Below, in pieces: positions 23,278 to 32,315 of a stretch of DNA of 64,000 nt (the first letter of the stretch is position 1; each line of letters starts with the position of its first letter). The notes beneath the pieces were generated by a model, which searched no databases, was not told where the DNA came from, and was given only the letters and a program-made list of their open reading frames with translations. The DNA is taken from the NCBI RefSeq assembly GCF_002953255.1, contig NZ_CP026498.1, forward strand, positions 5,171,941 to 5,235,940, given 5' to 3'. This DNA is from Streptomyces sp. CB01881 (GTDB lineage Bacteria > Actinomycetota > Actinomycetes > Streptomycetales > Streptomycetaceae). The translations under genes were made by a program, and so were the position numbers.

Positions 23278-24297
23278 ATGGCCCCCAGTTCCGCGCCCCG
23301 ACCCGGCGCCGCCCTCCGCGCGGCGCTGTGCAGCCCGCTCTGGCGGGCTGTGCTGGCCCTGGTGCTGGTGGCGGCGGCCCTCGGCGGCTGGTGGCTCTCG
23401 GCCGGCCGTTCCCCGGACTACCCGCGAGGGCCGGTGGGCTTCGCGACCGGCGTCCGGGGCGGGGTGTACGACCGGTACGGGCAGCTGTTGGAGACCCATG
23501 TCGCCAAGGCGATGCCCGGGGTGCAGCTGAAACTGGACAACTCGGAGGGCTCGATCGACAACCTGGCCCGGGTGACCGGCGGCCAGGACGACTTCGCGAT
23601 CGCCACCGCCGACGCCGTCGCCCAGTACTCCGGGCCCGGCAAGGACCGGCTGCGGGCGATCGCCCGGCTCTACGACGACTACCTCCAGCTGATCGTGCCC
23701 GCCTCCTCCCCGGTGCACCGGACGGCCGACCTGAAGGGCCTGCGGGTCGGCGTCGGCCAGCAGCTGTCCGGGGTGAACCTGGTGACCCGGCGGCTGCTCG
23801 CCTCGGCCGGGCTCGACCCCGACCACGACATCCGGCCGGCCATGCTCGGCGTCGGCGACGCCGCCGAGAAGCTGCGCGAGGGCGGGCTGGACGCCTTCTT
23901 CTGGTCCGGCGGGCTGCCGACCGGCGCGCTCACCAGCCTCTCCGAACGCTTCCCCATCAGGATCGTGCCGCTCGGCGACCTCGCCGAGGCCGTCCACCGG
24001 GTCGAGGGCGGCGGCACCGACGCCTACCGGGCGGCCATCATGCCCAAGGGCACCTACCCGAACGCGCAGCCCGAGGACGCCGTCGCCACGGTGGCCGTGC
24101 CCAACCTGCTGATCACCCGGGACGACGTGGACATCGACCTGGTCCAGGGCATGACCCGGGCGGTGATAGACAGCCGCGACCAGATCGGTTCCGAGGTGCA
24201 CGCCGCCCAGCTGGTCGACCTGCGCACCGCCGTCTACACCACCCCGCTCCCGCTGCACGAGGGCGCGGCACGCTACTACCGCTCGGTGAAGCCCTGA
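23278..24297 (+). CDS. TAXI-family solute-binding protein, membrane anchored
   Basis: 339 aa. An N-terminal hydrophobic segment ([17 protein letters not shown]) without a lipobox suggests a signal anchor. The rest matches TAXI (TRAP-transporter-associated extracytoplasmic immunogenic) binding proteins: [41 protein letters not shown] and [10 protein letters not shown]. These normally deliver ligands such as glutamate to TRAP permeases, but no TRAP permease is in the window. It faces a two-component system tail to tail, and a role as a ligand sensor for that kinase is possible but unproven. Confidence 0.85.
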   Translation: MAPSSAPRPGAALRAALCSPLWRAVLALVLVAAALGGWWLSAGRSPDYPRGPVGFATGVRGGVYDRYGQLLETHVAKAMPGVQLKLDNSEGSIDNLARVTGGQDDFAIATADAVAQYSGPGKDRLRAIARLYDDYLQLIVPASSPVHRTADLKGLRVGVGQQLSGVNLVTRRLLASAGLDPDHDIRPAMLGVGDAAEKLREGGLDAFFWSGGLPTGALTSLSERFPIRIVPLGDLAEAVHRVEGGGTDAYRAAIMPKGTYPNAQPEDAVATVAVPNLLITRDDVDIDLVQGMTRAVIDSRDQIGSEVHAAQLVDLRTAVYTTPLPLHEGAARYYRSVKP

Positions 24298-24299
24298 AT

Positions 24300-24339
24300 C
24301 CCTGAAGCCCCCCGCGCATCCCTGAAGCCCCCCGCGCCG
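24300..24339. repeat. Two-copy 20-bp repeat just after the TAXI gene
   Basis: Units 24300-24319 and 24320-24339 share CCCTGAAGCCCCCCGCGC and differ only at the last two bases. The core CCCTGAA also matches the end of the gene (stop TGA 24295-24297), so the stop context has been copied downstream. Confidence 0.8.
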
Positions 24340-24417
24340 ATGGGGCCCCGGCGCCGCCGTACCCCCGCACCGCCGTACCCCGGCGCCGCCGGGCAGGCGG
24401 GAGGCCGGGGACAGGGG

Positions 24418-25860
24418 CTAGTCGCGGCCCTTCTTCTCCGCCCGCGGCACCGCCAGGGTCACCGCGAGCCCGGTCGGCTGCACCGGGGCGAAGGCGAGCG
24501 AGCCGCCGCCGGCCTGGAGCAGGGTGCGGGCGATGGAGAGCCCGAGGCCGGAGCCGTCCACGTTCTGGTGCCGCGTGCTGCGCCAGAACCGGTCGCCGGC
24601 CCGGACCAGCTCCTCCTCGGTGAGGCCGGGCCCGGCGTCGGAGACGGTCACCGCGACCTCGCTGCGCCGCACGGCGACCAGCACCCGCACCCGGCTGCCG
24701 GCCGGGCCGAACTTGAGCGCGTTGTCGATCACCGCGTCCAGCGCGCTGCCGAAGCCGATCGGGTCGGCCATGCCGAGCGCCAGCGCCGGGCCCTCCCAGC
24801 CGAGCTCGATCCCGCGCTGACCGGCCACCGGCCGCCAGGCGTCCGCCCGGGCCAGGGTGAGCGCGGCCAGGTCGGTCGGCTCGGTCTCCGGGCGGGCGTG
24901 TTCGGCGGTGGCCAGCCCGAGCAGGTCGTCCAGCACCCGGGCGAGCCGGACGCCCTCCTCGCGGACCCCGCCGAGCTCCTCGTCGTGGCCCTCGGGCAGC
25001 TCCAGACCCAGCACCTCGACCCGCAGCATCAGCGCCGCCAGCGGGTTGCGCAGCTGGTGCGAGGCGTCCGCGACGAAGGCCTTCTGCTGGTCCAGGGCGA
25101 GCACCACGTGGTCCGCCATCTCGTTGAACGAGTGGGCCAGGCGCTGGAGTTCGGGCGGGCCGCCGCCGGGTGCCACCCGGGCGTTCATCCGGCCGGTGGC
25201 GATGTCGTGGGTGGCCCGGTCGAGCGTCCTGACCGGGCGCAGCACCCATTCGGTGAGCCGGGCGGCGAGCAGCACCGCGACGATCATGGCGGCCGCCTCG
25301 CCGGCTCCGATCACCAGCCAGCGGTGCAGCATCCGGGTGCGCAGCGCGCCGGTCGGGGACTCGCTGAGCACCACCGCCACCACGTCGCCGTCCCGGACCA
25401 CCGGCGTGGCGATGGTCAGCGTCCGGTCGGAGGTCCACGGCCAGACCTGCGGCGGATTGTGGCTGCGCCGCCCGTCCAGCGCCTCCTGGAAGGCCTGCGC
25501 TCCCCAGCCGCCGACCGGCACCCGCCAGTCGGCCGGGGCGGTGGCGATCGGGACGCCGTCGCGCTGGAAGATGCCGAGCCGGACGCCGTACAGGTCGTGG
25601 TAGCGGGCCACCTCGGCGTCCAGTGCGCGGCGCCGGCTGAGGTCGCCGGGTGCCGGCTCGAGGTCCCCCTTGAGGGCGGAGTCCAGGGCGGAGACGCCCG
25701 AGGTGGGCAGGTCCTGGGCGAACCGGGCCGCGTCGTCGAGCCGGTCGACCACCACCCGGCTCTGCTCGGCGGCCGCGACCGCCGCGGCGAGCGGCAGCCC
25801 GAGGGCGGCCAGGACGCAGAGCATCAGCGCGAGCAGGATGCCGAGGAGGCGGGTACGCAC
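24418..25860 (-). CDS. Two-component sensor histidine kinase
   Basis: 480 aa. A first membrane segment (LLGILLALMLCVLAALGLPL) and a second near residue 190 (AAAMIVAVLLAA) enclose an extracellular sensor region of about 150 residues. HAMP follows (LRPVRTLDRATHDIATGRM), then the HisKA domain with phosphoacceptor His268 in ASHQLRNPL, the N box ALDAVIDNALKF and the G box GSGLGLSIA. The start lies 7 nt after the regulator stop, so both are one operon. The signal is unknown. Confidence 0.94.
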   Translation of the reverse strand: MRTRLLGILLALMLCVLAALGLPLAAAVAAAEQSRVVVDRLDDAARFAQDLPTSGVSALDSALKGDLEPAPGDLSRRRALDAEVARYHDLYGVRLGIFQRDGVPIATAPADWRVPVGGWGAQAFQEALDGRRSHNPPQVWPWTSDRTLTIATPVVRDGDVVAVVLSESPTGALRTRMLHRWLVIGAGEAAAMIVAVLLAARLTEWVLRPVRTLDRATHDIATGRMNARVAPGGGPPELQRLAHSFNEMADHVVLALDQQKAFVADASHQLRNPLAALMLRVEVLGLELPEGHDEELGGVREEGVRLARVLDDLLGLATAEHARPETEPTDLAALTLARADAWRPVAGQRGIELGWEGPALALGMADPIGFGSALDAVIDNALKFGPAGSRVRVLVAVRRSEVAVTVSDAGPGLTEEELVRAGDRFWRSTRHQNVDGSGLGLSIARTLLQAGGGSLAFAPVQPTGLAVTLAVPRAEKKGRD

Positions 25861-25867
25861 GTTACGG

Positions 25868-26620
25868 TCAGCGCTCCGCGCGGGCCTGGGGGGCGTCCGC
25901 GGCGGCGGCCGGGCACTCGGGGATCAGGCGGTAGCCGACGCCCCGGACGGCCTCGACCAGGCCGGGCAGGGCGAGCTTGGTGCGCAGCGAGCCGATGTGC
26001 ACCTCCAGGGTGCGGCCGTTGCCCTCCCAGCCGCTGCGCCAGACCTCGCTGAAGATCTGCTCGCGGCGGTAGACCACGCCGGGGCTCTGCGCAAGCAGCG
26101 CCAGCAGGTCGAACTCCTTGCGGGTGAGCGGGACGTCCCGGCCGTCGACGCTGACGCGCCGGCGTTCGCGGTCGATCGTGATGCCGCGCGACTCCAGCGG
26201 CCCCCGCTGCTGCGGCACGGTGTCGGGCGTGGGCACCGCGACGGCGGCGGGCGCGGCGCCGCGCCGGGCCACGGCGTGGATCCGGGCGAGCAGTTCGCCC
26301 ATGTCGTAGGGCTTGGTGACGTAGTCGTCGGCGCCGAGGTTGAGCCCGTGGATCCGGGAGCGGATGTCGGCGCGCGCGGTCACCATGATCACCGGTACGC
26401 CGCTGCCGGCCCGGATCCGGCTGCAGACCTCGAAGCCGTCGCGGTCGGGCAGTCCGAGGTCGAGCAGGACCACCCGGTACGGCTCGTTGCCGTCCGGCAC
26501 CAGCGCGTCGAGCGCCTCGTGCCCGCTACGGGCGTGCCTGACCTGGAAGCCGTGGCGTCCCAGCACCGCGACCAGCGCGGCGGCCACGCGTTCGTCGTCC
26601 TCGACGAGCAGTAGTCGCAT
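25868..26620 (-). CDS. OmpR-family response regulator
   Basis: 250 aa. The receiver domain has acidic residues in VEDDE, phospho-acceptor Asp54 in VLLDLGLPD, the Thr in MVTAR and the Lys in TKPYD. A winged-helix DNA-binding domain follows (LTRKEFDLLALLAQSPGVV, GRTLEVHIGSLRTKL). GAGAGGAGG lies ahead of the ATG. A Pro/Gln linker of about 30 residues joins the domains. It is the first gene of the pair with the kinase. Target genes are not visible, although a 20-bp palindrome stands upstream. Confidence 0.95.
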   Translation of the reverse strand: MRLLLVEDDERVAAALVAVLGRHGFQVRHARSGHEALDALVPDGNEPYRVVLLDLGLPDRDGFEVCSRIRAGSGVPVIMVTARADIRSRIHGLNLGADDYVTKPYDMGELLARIHAVARRGAAPAAVAVPTPDTVPQQRGPLESRGITIDRERRRVSVDGRDVPLTRKEFDLLALLAQSPGVVYRREQIFSEVWRSGWEGNGRTLEVHIGSLRTKLALPGLVEAVRGVGYRLIPECPAAAADAPQARAER

Positions 26621-26813
26621 CGTTCCTCCTCTCCCCGACGTTCCCCGGGGTGTTGCGTGATGTTCGCGGGCCCCGCCGGGCAGGTCCCGGTTCTGCGCAG
26701 TATGGGCCAGCCGGGCGCCGGACGCCAGGCTCGGCCACGCCCCGGAACCCCGCGGGACGCCGCGCGGCGGGGCGGATGCCCGCTGTGACCGTGCCCTCGG
26801 CGGGGCCTCGTGA

Positions 26814-26833
26814 ACACGCCGCGCGCGGCGTGT
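26814..26833. promoter_or_regulatory. Perfect 20-bp palindrome between the response regulator and gluA
   Basis: ACACGCCGCG followed directly by its reverse complement CGCGGCGTGT. It is centred about 190 bp from each of the divergent starts, in a 388-bp intergenic region (26621-27008) with no gene. It could be an operator for the regulator or for glutamate uptake control. Confidence 0.5.
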
Positions 26834-27008
26834 GGCCGGATCGTGATCCTCAAGTTCCGCTCAGATCGGCTGACGTGGCATCGTCAGCGCTCCTATGGTC
26901 ACCCCACCGGGGGCCGCGGCTCCGCCGGCCTCGGCCCCCGGCTCATCTATCACCATTGCCGCCCAAGGGAGTTCAGCTCTCGGGCTGATTTCCAGGAAGC
27001 AGGCCGCG

Positions 27009-27782
27009 ATGACCGAGAGCCTCGTCAAGGACTCCAGCGCCGCAGCCGCCCCCCTGGTGGTGATGCGCGGGGTGAACAAGCACTTCGGTGCCCTGCACGT
27101 GCTCCAGGACATCGACCTGGAGATCGCCCAGGGCGAGGTGGTGGTCCTGATCGGCCCGTCCGGGTCGGGCAAGTCCACGCTCTGCCGGACGATCAACCGG
27201 CTGGAGACCGTCGACTCCGGCACGATCACCATCGACGGCCGCCCGCTGCCCGCCGAGGGCCGCGAGCTGGCCCGGCTGCGCGCCGAGGTCGGCATGGTGT
27301 TCCAGAGCTTCAACCTCTTCGCGCACAAGACGGTGCTGGAGAACGTGGTGCTCGGCCAGGTCAAGGTCCGCGGGATCGCCCGCGACAAGGCCGTGGCGAC
27401 CGCCAGGGAACTGCTGGAGCGCGTCGGCGTCGGCGCACAGGCCGCGAAGTTCCCGGCCCAGCTCTCCGGCGGTCAGCAGCAGCGCGTCGCGATCGCCCGG
27501 GCACTGGCGATGAACCCGAAGGTGATGCTCTTCGACGAGCCCACCTCGGCGCTCGACCCGGAGATGATCAACGAGGTGCTGGAGGTCATGCGCCAGCTGG
27601 CCGCCGACGGCATGACGATGGTCGTCGTCACCCACGAGATGGGCTTCGCCCGCTCCGCCGCCAACCGCGTGCTCTTCATGGCGGACGGCCGGATCGTCGA
27701 GCAGAACACCCCCGAGGCCTTCTTCACCGCGCCGCGCAGCGACCGCGCGAAGGACTTCCTCTCCAAGATCCTGCACCACTGA
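27009..27782 (+). CDS. gluA: Glutamate ABC transporter ATP-binding protein
   Basis: 257-aa ATPase of the polar amino-acid uptake family. Walker [11 protein letters not shown] loop FQSFNLF, signature [15 protein letters not shown], Walker [13 protein letters not shown] and switch His in VTHEMG are all present. The ATG at 27009 is preceded by AGGAAG. It heads the four-gene order ATPase, binding protein, two permeases known for gluABCD in actinobacteria. Glutamate as substrate is by synteny and family. Confidence 0.94.
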   Translation: MTESLVKDSSAAAAPLVVMRGVNKHFGALHVLQDIDLEIAQGEVVVLIGPSGSGKSTLCRTINRLETVDSGTITIDGRPLPAEGRELARLRAEVGMVFQSFNLFAHKTVLENVVLGQVKVRGIARDKAVATARELLERVGVGAQAAKFPAQLSGGQQQRVAIARALAMNPKVMLFDEPTSALDPEMINEVLEVMRQLAADGMTMVVVTHEMGFARSAANRVLFMADGRIVEQNTPEAFFTAPRSDRAKDFLSKILHH

Positions 27783-27838
27783 CCGTCCCGGGCCCTCCCG
27801 GCCCTCCTGGACGTCCCGGAGCCTCCGGGTCTTCCCGA

Positions 27839-27862
27839 CCCACCGGGCCGGCACCCGGTGGG
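27839..27862 (+). other. Hairpin between gluA and gluB
   Basis: Perfect 9-bp arms CCCACCGGG / CCCGGTGGG with a 6-nt loop in the 178-nt gap after gluA. With no T-tract it may be an RNA processing or stabilising element that lets the binding protein gluB be made in excess over the ATPase. Confidence 0.45.
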
Positions 27863-27960
27863 CGGCGGCAAGGGCGCCGCCGCCGACCCCGCCGACCCGG
27901 CCAACTTCCTGCCGCCAGAGCCCGGTTGCCCGTGGCCCAGCCCGAGGAGAGCTACCCCTC

Positions 27961-28860
27961 ATGAAGACCCGTCGCACCCTCGCCGTCGCGCTCTGCGCCG
28001 TCGCGCTGACCGCCACCGCCGCCTGCGGCAAGGACGGCACGCCCGGCGCCGCCCCGACCGCCAGCAACGCCCCGCAGCTGCCCACGTACACGGTCAAGAG
28101 CGACGCCAAGGTCGACTCGACGGTGTTCACCGAGGCCAAGAAGCGCGGCCAGCTGATCATCGGCGCCAAGGCCGACCAGCCCTTCCTCGGCTTCGAGGAC
28201 GTCGCCAGCGGCGACCGCAGCGGCTTCGACATCGAGATCGCCAAGATGATCGCCGCCGACCTCGGCTTCACCCCGCAGCAGATCAAGTGGGTGACCCTGG
28301 TCTCCTCGCAGCGCGAGCCGGCCATCTCCAAGGGCCAGATCGACTTCTACGTCGGCACCTACAGCATCAACGACGAGCGCAAGAAGTCGGTCTCCTTCGC
28401 CGGCCCGTACTACATCGCCGGCCAGGACCTGCTGGTGAAGTCGGACAACACCGCCATCACCGGCCCGGAGTCGGTCAACGGCAAGAACGTCTGCACCGCC
28501 ACCGGCTCCACCTCGATCAAGAACATCCAGCAGTACTCGCCGAAGATCACCCAGTTCGACACCTACTCGGCCTGCGTCGAGAAGCTGATGTCCGGCGAGG
28601 TCGACGCCGTCACCACCGACGACGCCATCCTCAAGGGCTACGCCTCCAAGTTCGCGCCCAAGCTCAAGGTGGTCGGCAAGCCGTTCACCAAGGAGAACTA
28701 CGGCATCGGCCTGAACAAGGACGACGCGGCGCTGCGGACCGCGATCAGCGACTCGATCAAGGCCCACCAGGACAACGGCGACTGGAAGAAGGCGTACGAC
28801 GCCACCCTCGGCCTCTCCGGCTCGGCCGCGCCCACGCCGCCGGCCCTGGAGCGGTACTGA
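27961..28860 (+). CDS. gluB: Glutamate-binding lipoprotein of the ABC importer
   Basis: 299-aa extracellular solute-binding protein of family 3. The signal peptide ends in a lipobox with Cys22 (TAAC). Binding-fold blocks are GQLIIGAKADQPFLGFED, GFDIEIAKMIAADLGF, KGQIDFYVGTYSIN, KKSVSFAGPYY and GEVDAVTTDDAILKGY. It delivers the amino acid to GluC/GluD. The three bases TGA recur three times in the 49 nt after its stop, an irregular form of the stop-context repeats seen elsewhere in the window. Confidence 0.95.
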   Translation: MKTRRTLAVALCAVALTATAACGKDGTPGAAPTASNAPQLPTYTVKSDAKVDSTVFTEAKKRGQLIIGAKADQPFLGFEDVASGDRSGFDIEIAKMIAADLGFTPQQIKWVTLVSSQREPAISKGQIDFYVGTYSINDERKKSVSFAGPYYIAGQDLLVKSDNTAITGPESVNGKNVCTATGSTSIKNIQQYSPKITQFDTYSACVEKLMSGEVDAVTTDDAILKGYASKFAPKLKVVGKPFTKENYGIGLNKDDAALRTAISDSIKAHQDNGDWKKAYDATLGLSGSAAPTPPALERY

Positions 28861-28909
28861 CCGCCGCCTGACCATCATTCCTGACCACTCCTGAGAGGAG
28901 GGCCGCCGG

Positions 28910-29560
28910 ATGGGTTTCCTGTTCGAGGACGGCAACTTCGCGCTGTTCCGCGACGGCTTCCTGCAGACGATCGAGCTGAGCGCGCTCAGCGCACTGCTCG
29001 CCCTGCTGCTGGGCACCCTGCTGGCGGCCTTCCGGGTCTCCCCCGTCCCGGTGCTGCGCGGCTTCGGCACCGCCTGGGTGACGCTCTTCCGCAACACCCC
29101 GCTGACCGTGCTGTTCTTCGCCGTCGTCTTCGGACTGCCTCCGCTCGGCGTGCACCTCAGCTACCTCACCTACGCAACGTTGGCGCTCGGCAGCTACACC
29201 GCGTCGTTCGTCTGCGAGGTGCTGCGCTCGGGCATCAACACCGTGCCGCTGGGCCAGGCCGAGGCGGCCCGCAGCCTCGGCATGACCTTCGGCCAGACGC
29301 TCACCCAGATAGTCCTGCCGCAGGCCGCCCGGACGGTGCTGGCGCCGATGAGCAGCGTCTTCATCGCCCTGCCGAGGAACTCGGCGATCGCCGGCGCGTT
29401 CAGCGTCACCGAGCTGTACAGCTTTCAGCAGACCATGTCCGAGCGCGGCTACTCGATCTTCGCGATCTTCTTCTGGGTGGCCTGCGCCTACCTGGTGATC
29501 AGCGCCACCGTCGCGCTGCTGTTCCGCTTCCTGGAAGACCGACTGGCGGTGGCCCGATGA
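28910..29560 (+). CDS. gluC: Glutamate ABC transporter permease
   Basis: 216-aa inner permease of the HisMQ type. About five membrane segments; the EAA loop is EAARSLGMTFGQTLTQIVLPQA. The first segment begins GFLQTIELSALSALLALLLG. A GAGAGGAGGG site precedes the ATG. Its stop overlaps the gluD start by four bases (ATGA), coupling the two permeases. Confidence 0.94.
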   Translation: MGFLFEDGNFALFRDGFLQTIELSALSALLALLLGTLLAAFRVSPVPVLRGFGTAWVTLFRNTPLTVLFFAVVFGLPPLGVHLSYLTYATLALGSYTASFVCEVLRSGINTVPLGQAEAARSLGMTFGQTLTQIVLPQAARTVLAPMSSVFIALPRNSAIAGAFSVTELYSFQQTMSERGYSIFAIFFWVACAYLVISATVALLFRFLEDRLAVAR

Positions 29561-30408
29561 ACAGCCTCTTCACCCGGCCCTCCACGGCCAGCGTCCTGTA
29601 CGACGCCCCTGGCCCGCGGGCCCGCTCGCGGAACCGGCTGTTCGGGGTGCTGTCGCTCGTCGGCGTCGCCGGACTGATCTGGTACGTCTTCGCCACGCTC
29701 GCCGACAACGGCCAGTTCGACGCCCAGCTCTGGGACGTCTTCCAGTACAACACCGTCCAGCAGCGCATCGTCGACGGTCTGCTCTCCACCCTGGAGGCCT
29801 TCGGGCTGGCGGCGCTCTTTTCGCTCGCCCTGGGCGCCCTGCTCGCCGCCGGACAGCTCTCCGACCACAAGCCGGTGCGGTGGGCGGCCGTCTCCTTCGT
29901 CCAGTTCTTCCGGGCGATGCCGCTGCTGATCCTGATCGTCGCGCTCTACTACGCGTTCTTCGCCAAGGAGCCGATGTGGGCCCTGGTGCTCGGGCTCACC
30001 CTCTACAACGGGTCCGTCCAGGCGGAGATCATCCGCAGCGGGGTCAACGCCGTCCCGCGCGGCCAGGGCGAGGCGGCGTACGCACTCGGCCTGCGCAAGA
30101 CCCAGGTGATGACCACCATCCTGGTGCCGCAGGCGGTCCGCTCGATGCTGCCCTCGATGATCGGCCAGCTGGTCGTCACCCTGAAGGACACCTCGCTCGG
30201 CTTCATCATCACCTACCACGAGCTGCTGTTCATCGGTAAGGCCATCGCGACCCAGCCGATCAACGCGGCGGGCTTCCCCTACATCCCCGTCGTGCTGGTG
30301 ATCGGGCCCATCTACATCGCGCTGTGCCTGCTCCTCACGGCGCTCGCCCGGTGGATCGAAGCACGCGGCCGTCGCGGCGCGAACCGGCGCACATCGGCTG
30401 CTGCTTGA
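29557..30408 (+). CDS. gluD: Glutamate ABC transporter permease
   Basis: 283-aa HisMQ-type permease, longer than GluC because of an N-terminal extension with an extra membrane segment (LFGVLSLVGVAGLIWYVF). The core has GLLSTLEAFGLAALFSLALG, FFRAMPLLILIVALYYAFF and the EAA loop GEAAYALGLRKTQVMTTILVP. It forms the channel with GluC. The end is Arg-rich and cytoplasmic. No clear terminator follows; the 167-bp gap to the next gene shows no other gene. Confidence 0.94.
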   Translation: MNSLFTRPSTASVLYDAPGPRARSRNRLFGVLSLVGVAGLIWYVFATLADNGQFDAQLWDVFQYNTVQQRIVDGLLSTLEAFGLAALFSLALGALLAAGQLSDHKPVRWAAVSFVQFFRAMPLLILIVALYYAFFAKEPMWALVLGLTLYNGSVQAEIIRSGVNAVPRGQGEAAYALGLRKTQVMTTILVPQAVRSMLPSMIGQLVVTLKDTSLGFIITYHELLFIGKAIATQPINAAGFPYIPVVLVIGPIYIALCLLLTALARWIEARGRRGANRRTSAAA

Positions 30409-30575
30409 CGGACACGCAGGTGAACTGTTGCATTGCTCTTCGTGACACCATCCGGGACCATCCTCGCGGCATATGACGCCACCCCGTCGGCCCGCCCATG
30501 CCCGGAGGTCCCCGACGGCTCCGCAGCGGTCCGCGACCACCGCGCGCCGGCCCGTCCGCGACCGGAGGTCCCGGC

Positions 30576-32315
30576 ATGGACCCGGTGATCGTGGTCGGGG
30601 CCGGGCCGGTCGGCCTGGCGCTGGCCCTCGCACTCGCCCGGCACGAGGTGCCGACGATAGTCCTGGACGAGGGATCCGGACTCTGCCCCGAGGGCCCGCG
30701 CAGCGTCGTCCTCGGGGCGGACACCGCCGCCTTCCTGACCCGGATCGGCTATCCGCGGGCCGTCTCGGACGCCGCCCGGTGGGACGCGTTCACCATCTGG
30801 CGCCGCCGCCAGGAGGTGCTCCGGATCGACCTCGCCGACACCCCCGTCCTGCACCTGCCCCAGCACCGGCTCCAGCGCGGCCTGCGCGACGCGCTCACCG
30901 GCACCCCGCTGGTCCGGCTGGTCCCGCTGAACCGGGTCACCGAGCTCGAACAGGACCGCGACGGCGTCAGCGTCCGCACCCGCAACCCGCAGGACGGCAC
31001 CGAGACCTGGTGGCGCGGCAGCCACCTGGTCGGCTGCGACGGCGCCCGCTCCACCGTCCGCAAGCTGCTGAAGATCCGCTTCCCCGGGCGGCCGGCCGTC
31101 GACCGCAACGCGATCGCCACCGTCCGCGTCGACCTGCCCTTCACCGAGGCCCGGCTGCACCGCGAGCCGCCGTGGCGCGGCGACCGGGAGGCCTCCGCCC
31201 GCCCGCTCCCGGACGGCGTCTGGCGCCTCGACTGGCGGCTGCCCCCGGGCAGACCCGCGGCCACCGAGCCGGTCGACCCGCACGCCACCTGGCCCGGCAT
31301 CGTCACCGGCGACACCCTGCTCACCCGGGTCACCTCCACCCTCACCGGCTGGTGCGGCGAGCTCCCCCGCTACGAGCTGCTCGCCGCCGCCGACCACACC
31401 GCCCAGCAGCGCCTCGCGGCCCGGTTCCGCAGCGGCCGCTGCTTCCTCGCCGGCGACGCCGCCCACCTGCACGGCGCCCTCGGCATGCAGAACCTCGCCG
31501 ACGGGCTGCGCGACGCCGACAACCTCGCCTGGCGGCTGGCCCTCGCCTGGCACCTTCACTCCGGCGGCCCCCAGCCCGGCGGCTCCCTGCTCGACGGGTA
31601 CGAGGCCGAACGGCGCGGCGCGGTCGGCGCCCGGCTGCGCGCCGTCGACCAGGCCATGCCACTGCTGCGCCCGCTGCGCGGCTGGCAGGCCACCCGCCGC
31701 TCGCTGATCAGCGGCTCGTTCCGCAAGCACGCGCCGCTGCTATCCGACGGCCAGCTCGGCACCGGCCGCTTCGGCGGCGCCCCCGCCTACCCGGCCACCC
31801 CCTCCGGCGTCCCCGGGCGGGTGCCCGTCCAGCGCGGTGCGCGCGGCACCACCTCGCTCAGCGAGCTGCTGCCCGCCACCGCCCCCGGCGTCCTCGTCCC
31901 GGACCTGCCGGTGCTCGCCACCGACGGCACACCGGACCAGCTGCACGCCCGGCTCGGCGCGACCTTCCTCCTGCTGCTGGTCGCCCCCGGCACCGCGGTC
32001 TGGTCCGCCGAGCACTGGCTGGGCGCCGGGCTGATGCCCCGGCTCGCCGAGGTCGCCGCGGCGCTGCCGGTGCCGGCCGAGGTGCTGGTCACCGAGGACT
32101 ACCCGGACGCCGGGCCGCACACCGTGCTGCTGATCCGGCCCGACGGCCACCTGGTCGGCGTCACCCAGGGCGCGGCCGCCGAGGACCTCCAGGCGCTGGC
32201 CGACGGTGCCCGGGGCGGGCCGCAGCCGCTGACCGGCGCCGCGGAGCCCGGGCCGGCGCCCTCCGCGGAGCCCGCCGTCCGGCCGGTGGACTCGCCTAGC
32301 GGGCCACCTCGGTGA
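30576..32315 (+). CDS. FAD-dependent monooxygenase (aromatic hydroxylase type)
   Basis: 579-aa flavoprotein of the PheA/TfdB/Rox-like family. The dinucleotide site is VVGAGPVGLALALALA at the N terminus, the middle motif is LVGCDGARSTVRK, and the FAD ribityl motif is FLAGDAAHLHGALGMQNLADGLRDADN written in pieces as FLAGDAAH and MQNLADGLRDADN. The C-terminal domain is thioredoxin-like without cysteines. The ATG at 30576 follows ACCGGAGG. Its substrate is unknown; relatives act on phenols, polyketides and rifamycins. Its last 20 bp overlap the end of the convergent RNase Y gene. Confidence 0.88.
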   Translation: MDPVIVVGAGPVGLALALALARHEVPTIVLDEGSGLCPEGPRSVVLGADTAAFLTRIGYPRAVSDAARWDAFTIWRRRQEVLRIDLADTPVLHLPQHRLQRGLRDALTGTPLVRLVPLNRVTELEQDRDGVSVRTRNPQDGTETWWRGSHLVGCDGARSTVRKLLKIRFPGRPAVDRNAIATVRVDLPFTEARLHREPPWRGDREASARPLPDGVWRLDWRLPPGRPAATEPVDPHATWPGIVTGDTLLTRVTSTLTGWCGELPRYELLAAADHTAQQRLAARFRSGRCFLAGDAAHLHGALGMQNLADGLRDADNLAWRLALAWHLHSGGPQPGGSLLDGYEAERRGAVGARLRAVDQAMPLLRPLRGWQATRRSLISGSFRKHAPLLSDGQLGTGRFGGAPAYPATPSGVPGRVPVQRGARGTTSLSELLPATAPGVLVPDLPVLATDGTPDQLHARLGATFLLLLVAPGTAVWSAEHWLGAGLMPRLAEVAAALPVPAEVLVTEDYPDAGPHTVLLIRPDGHLVGVTQGAAAEDLQALADGARGGPQPLTGAAEPGPAPSAEPAVRPVDSPSGPPR

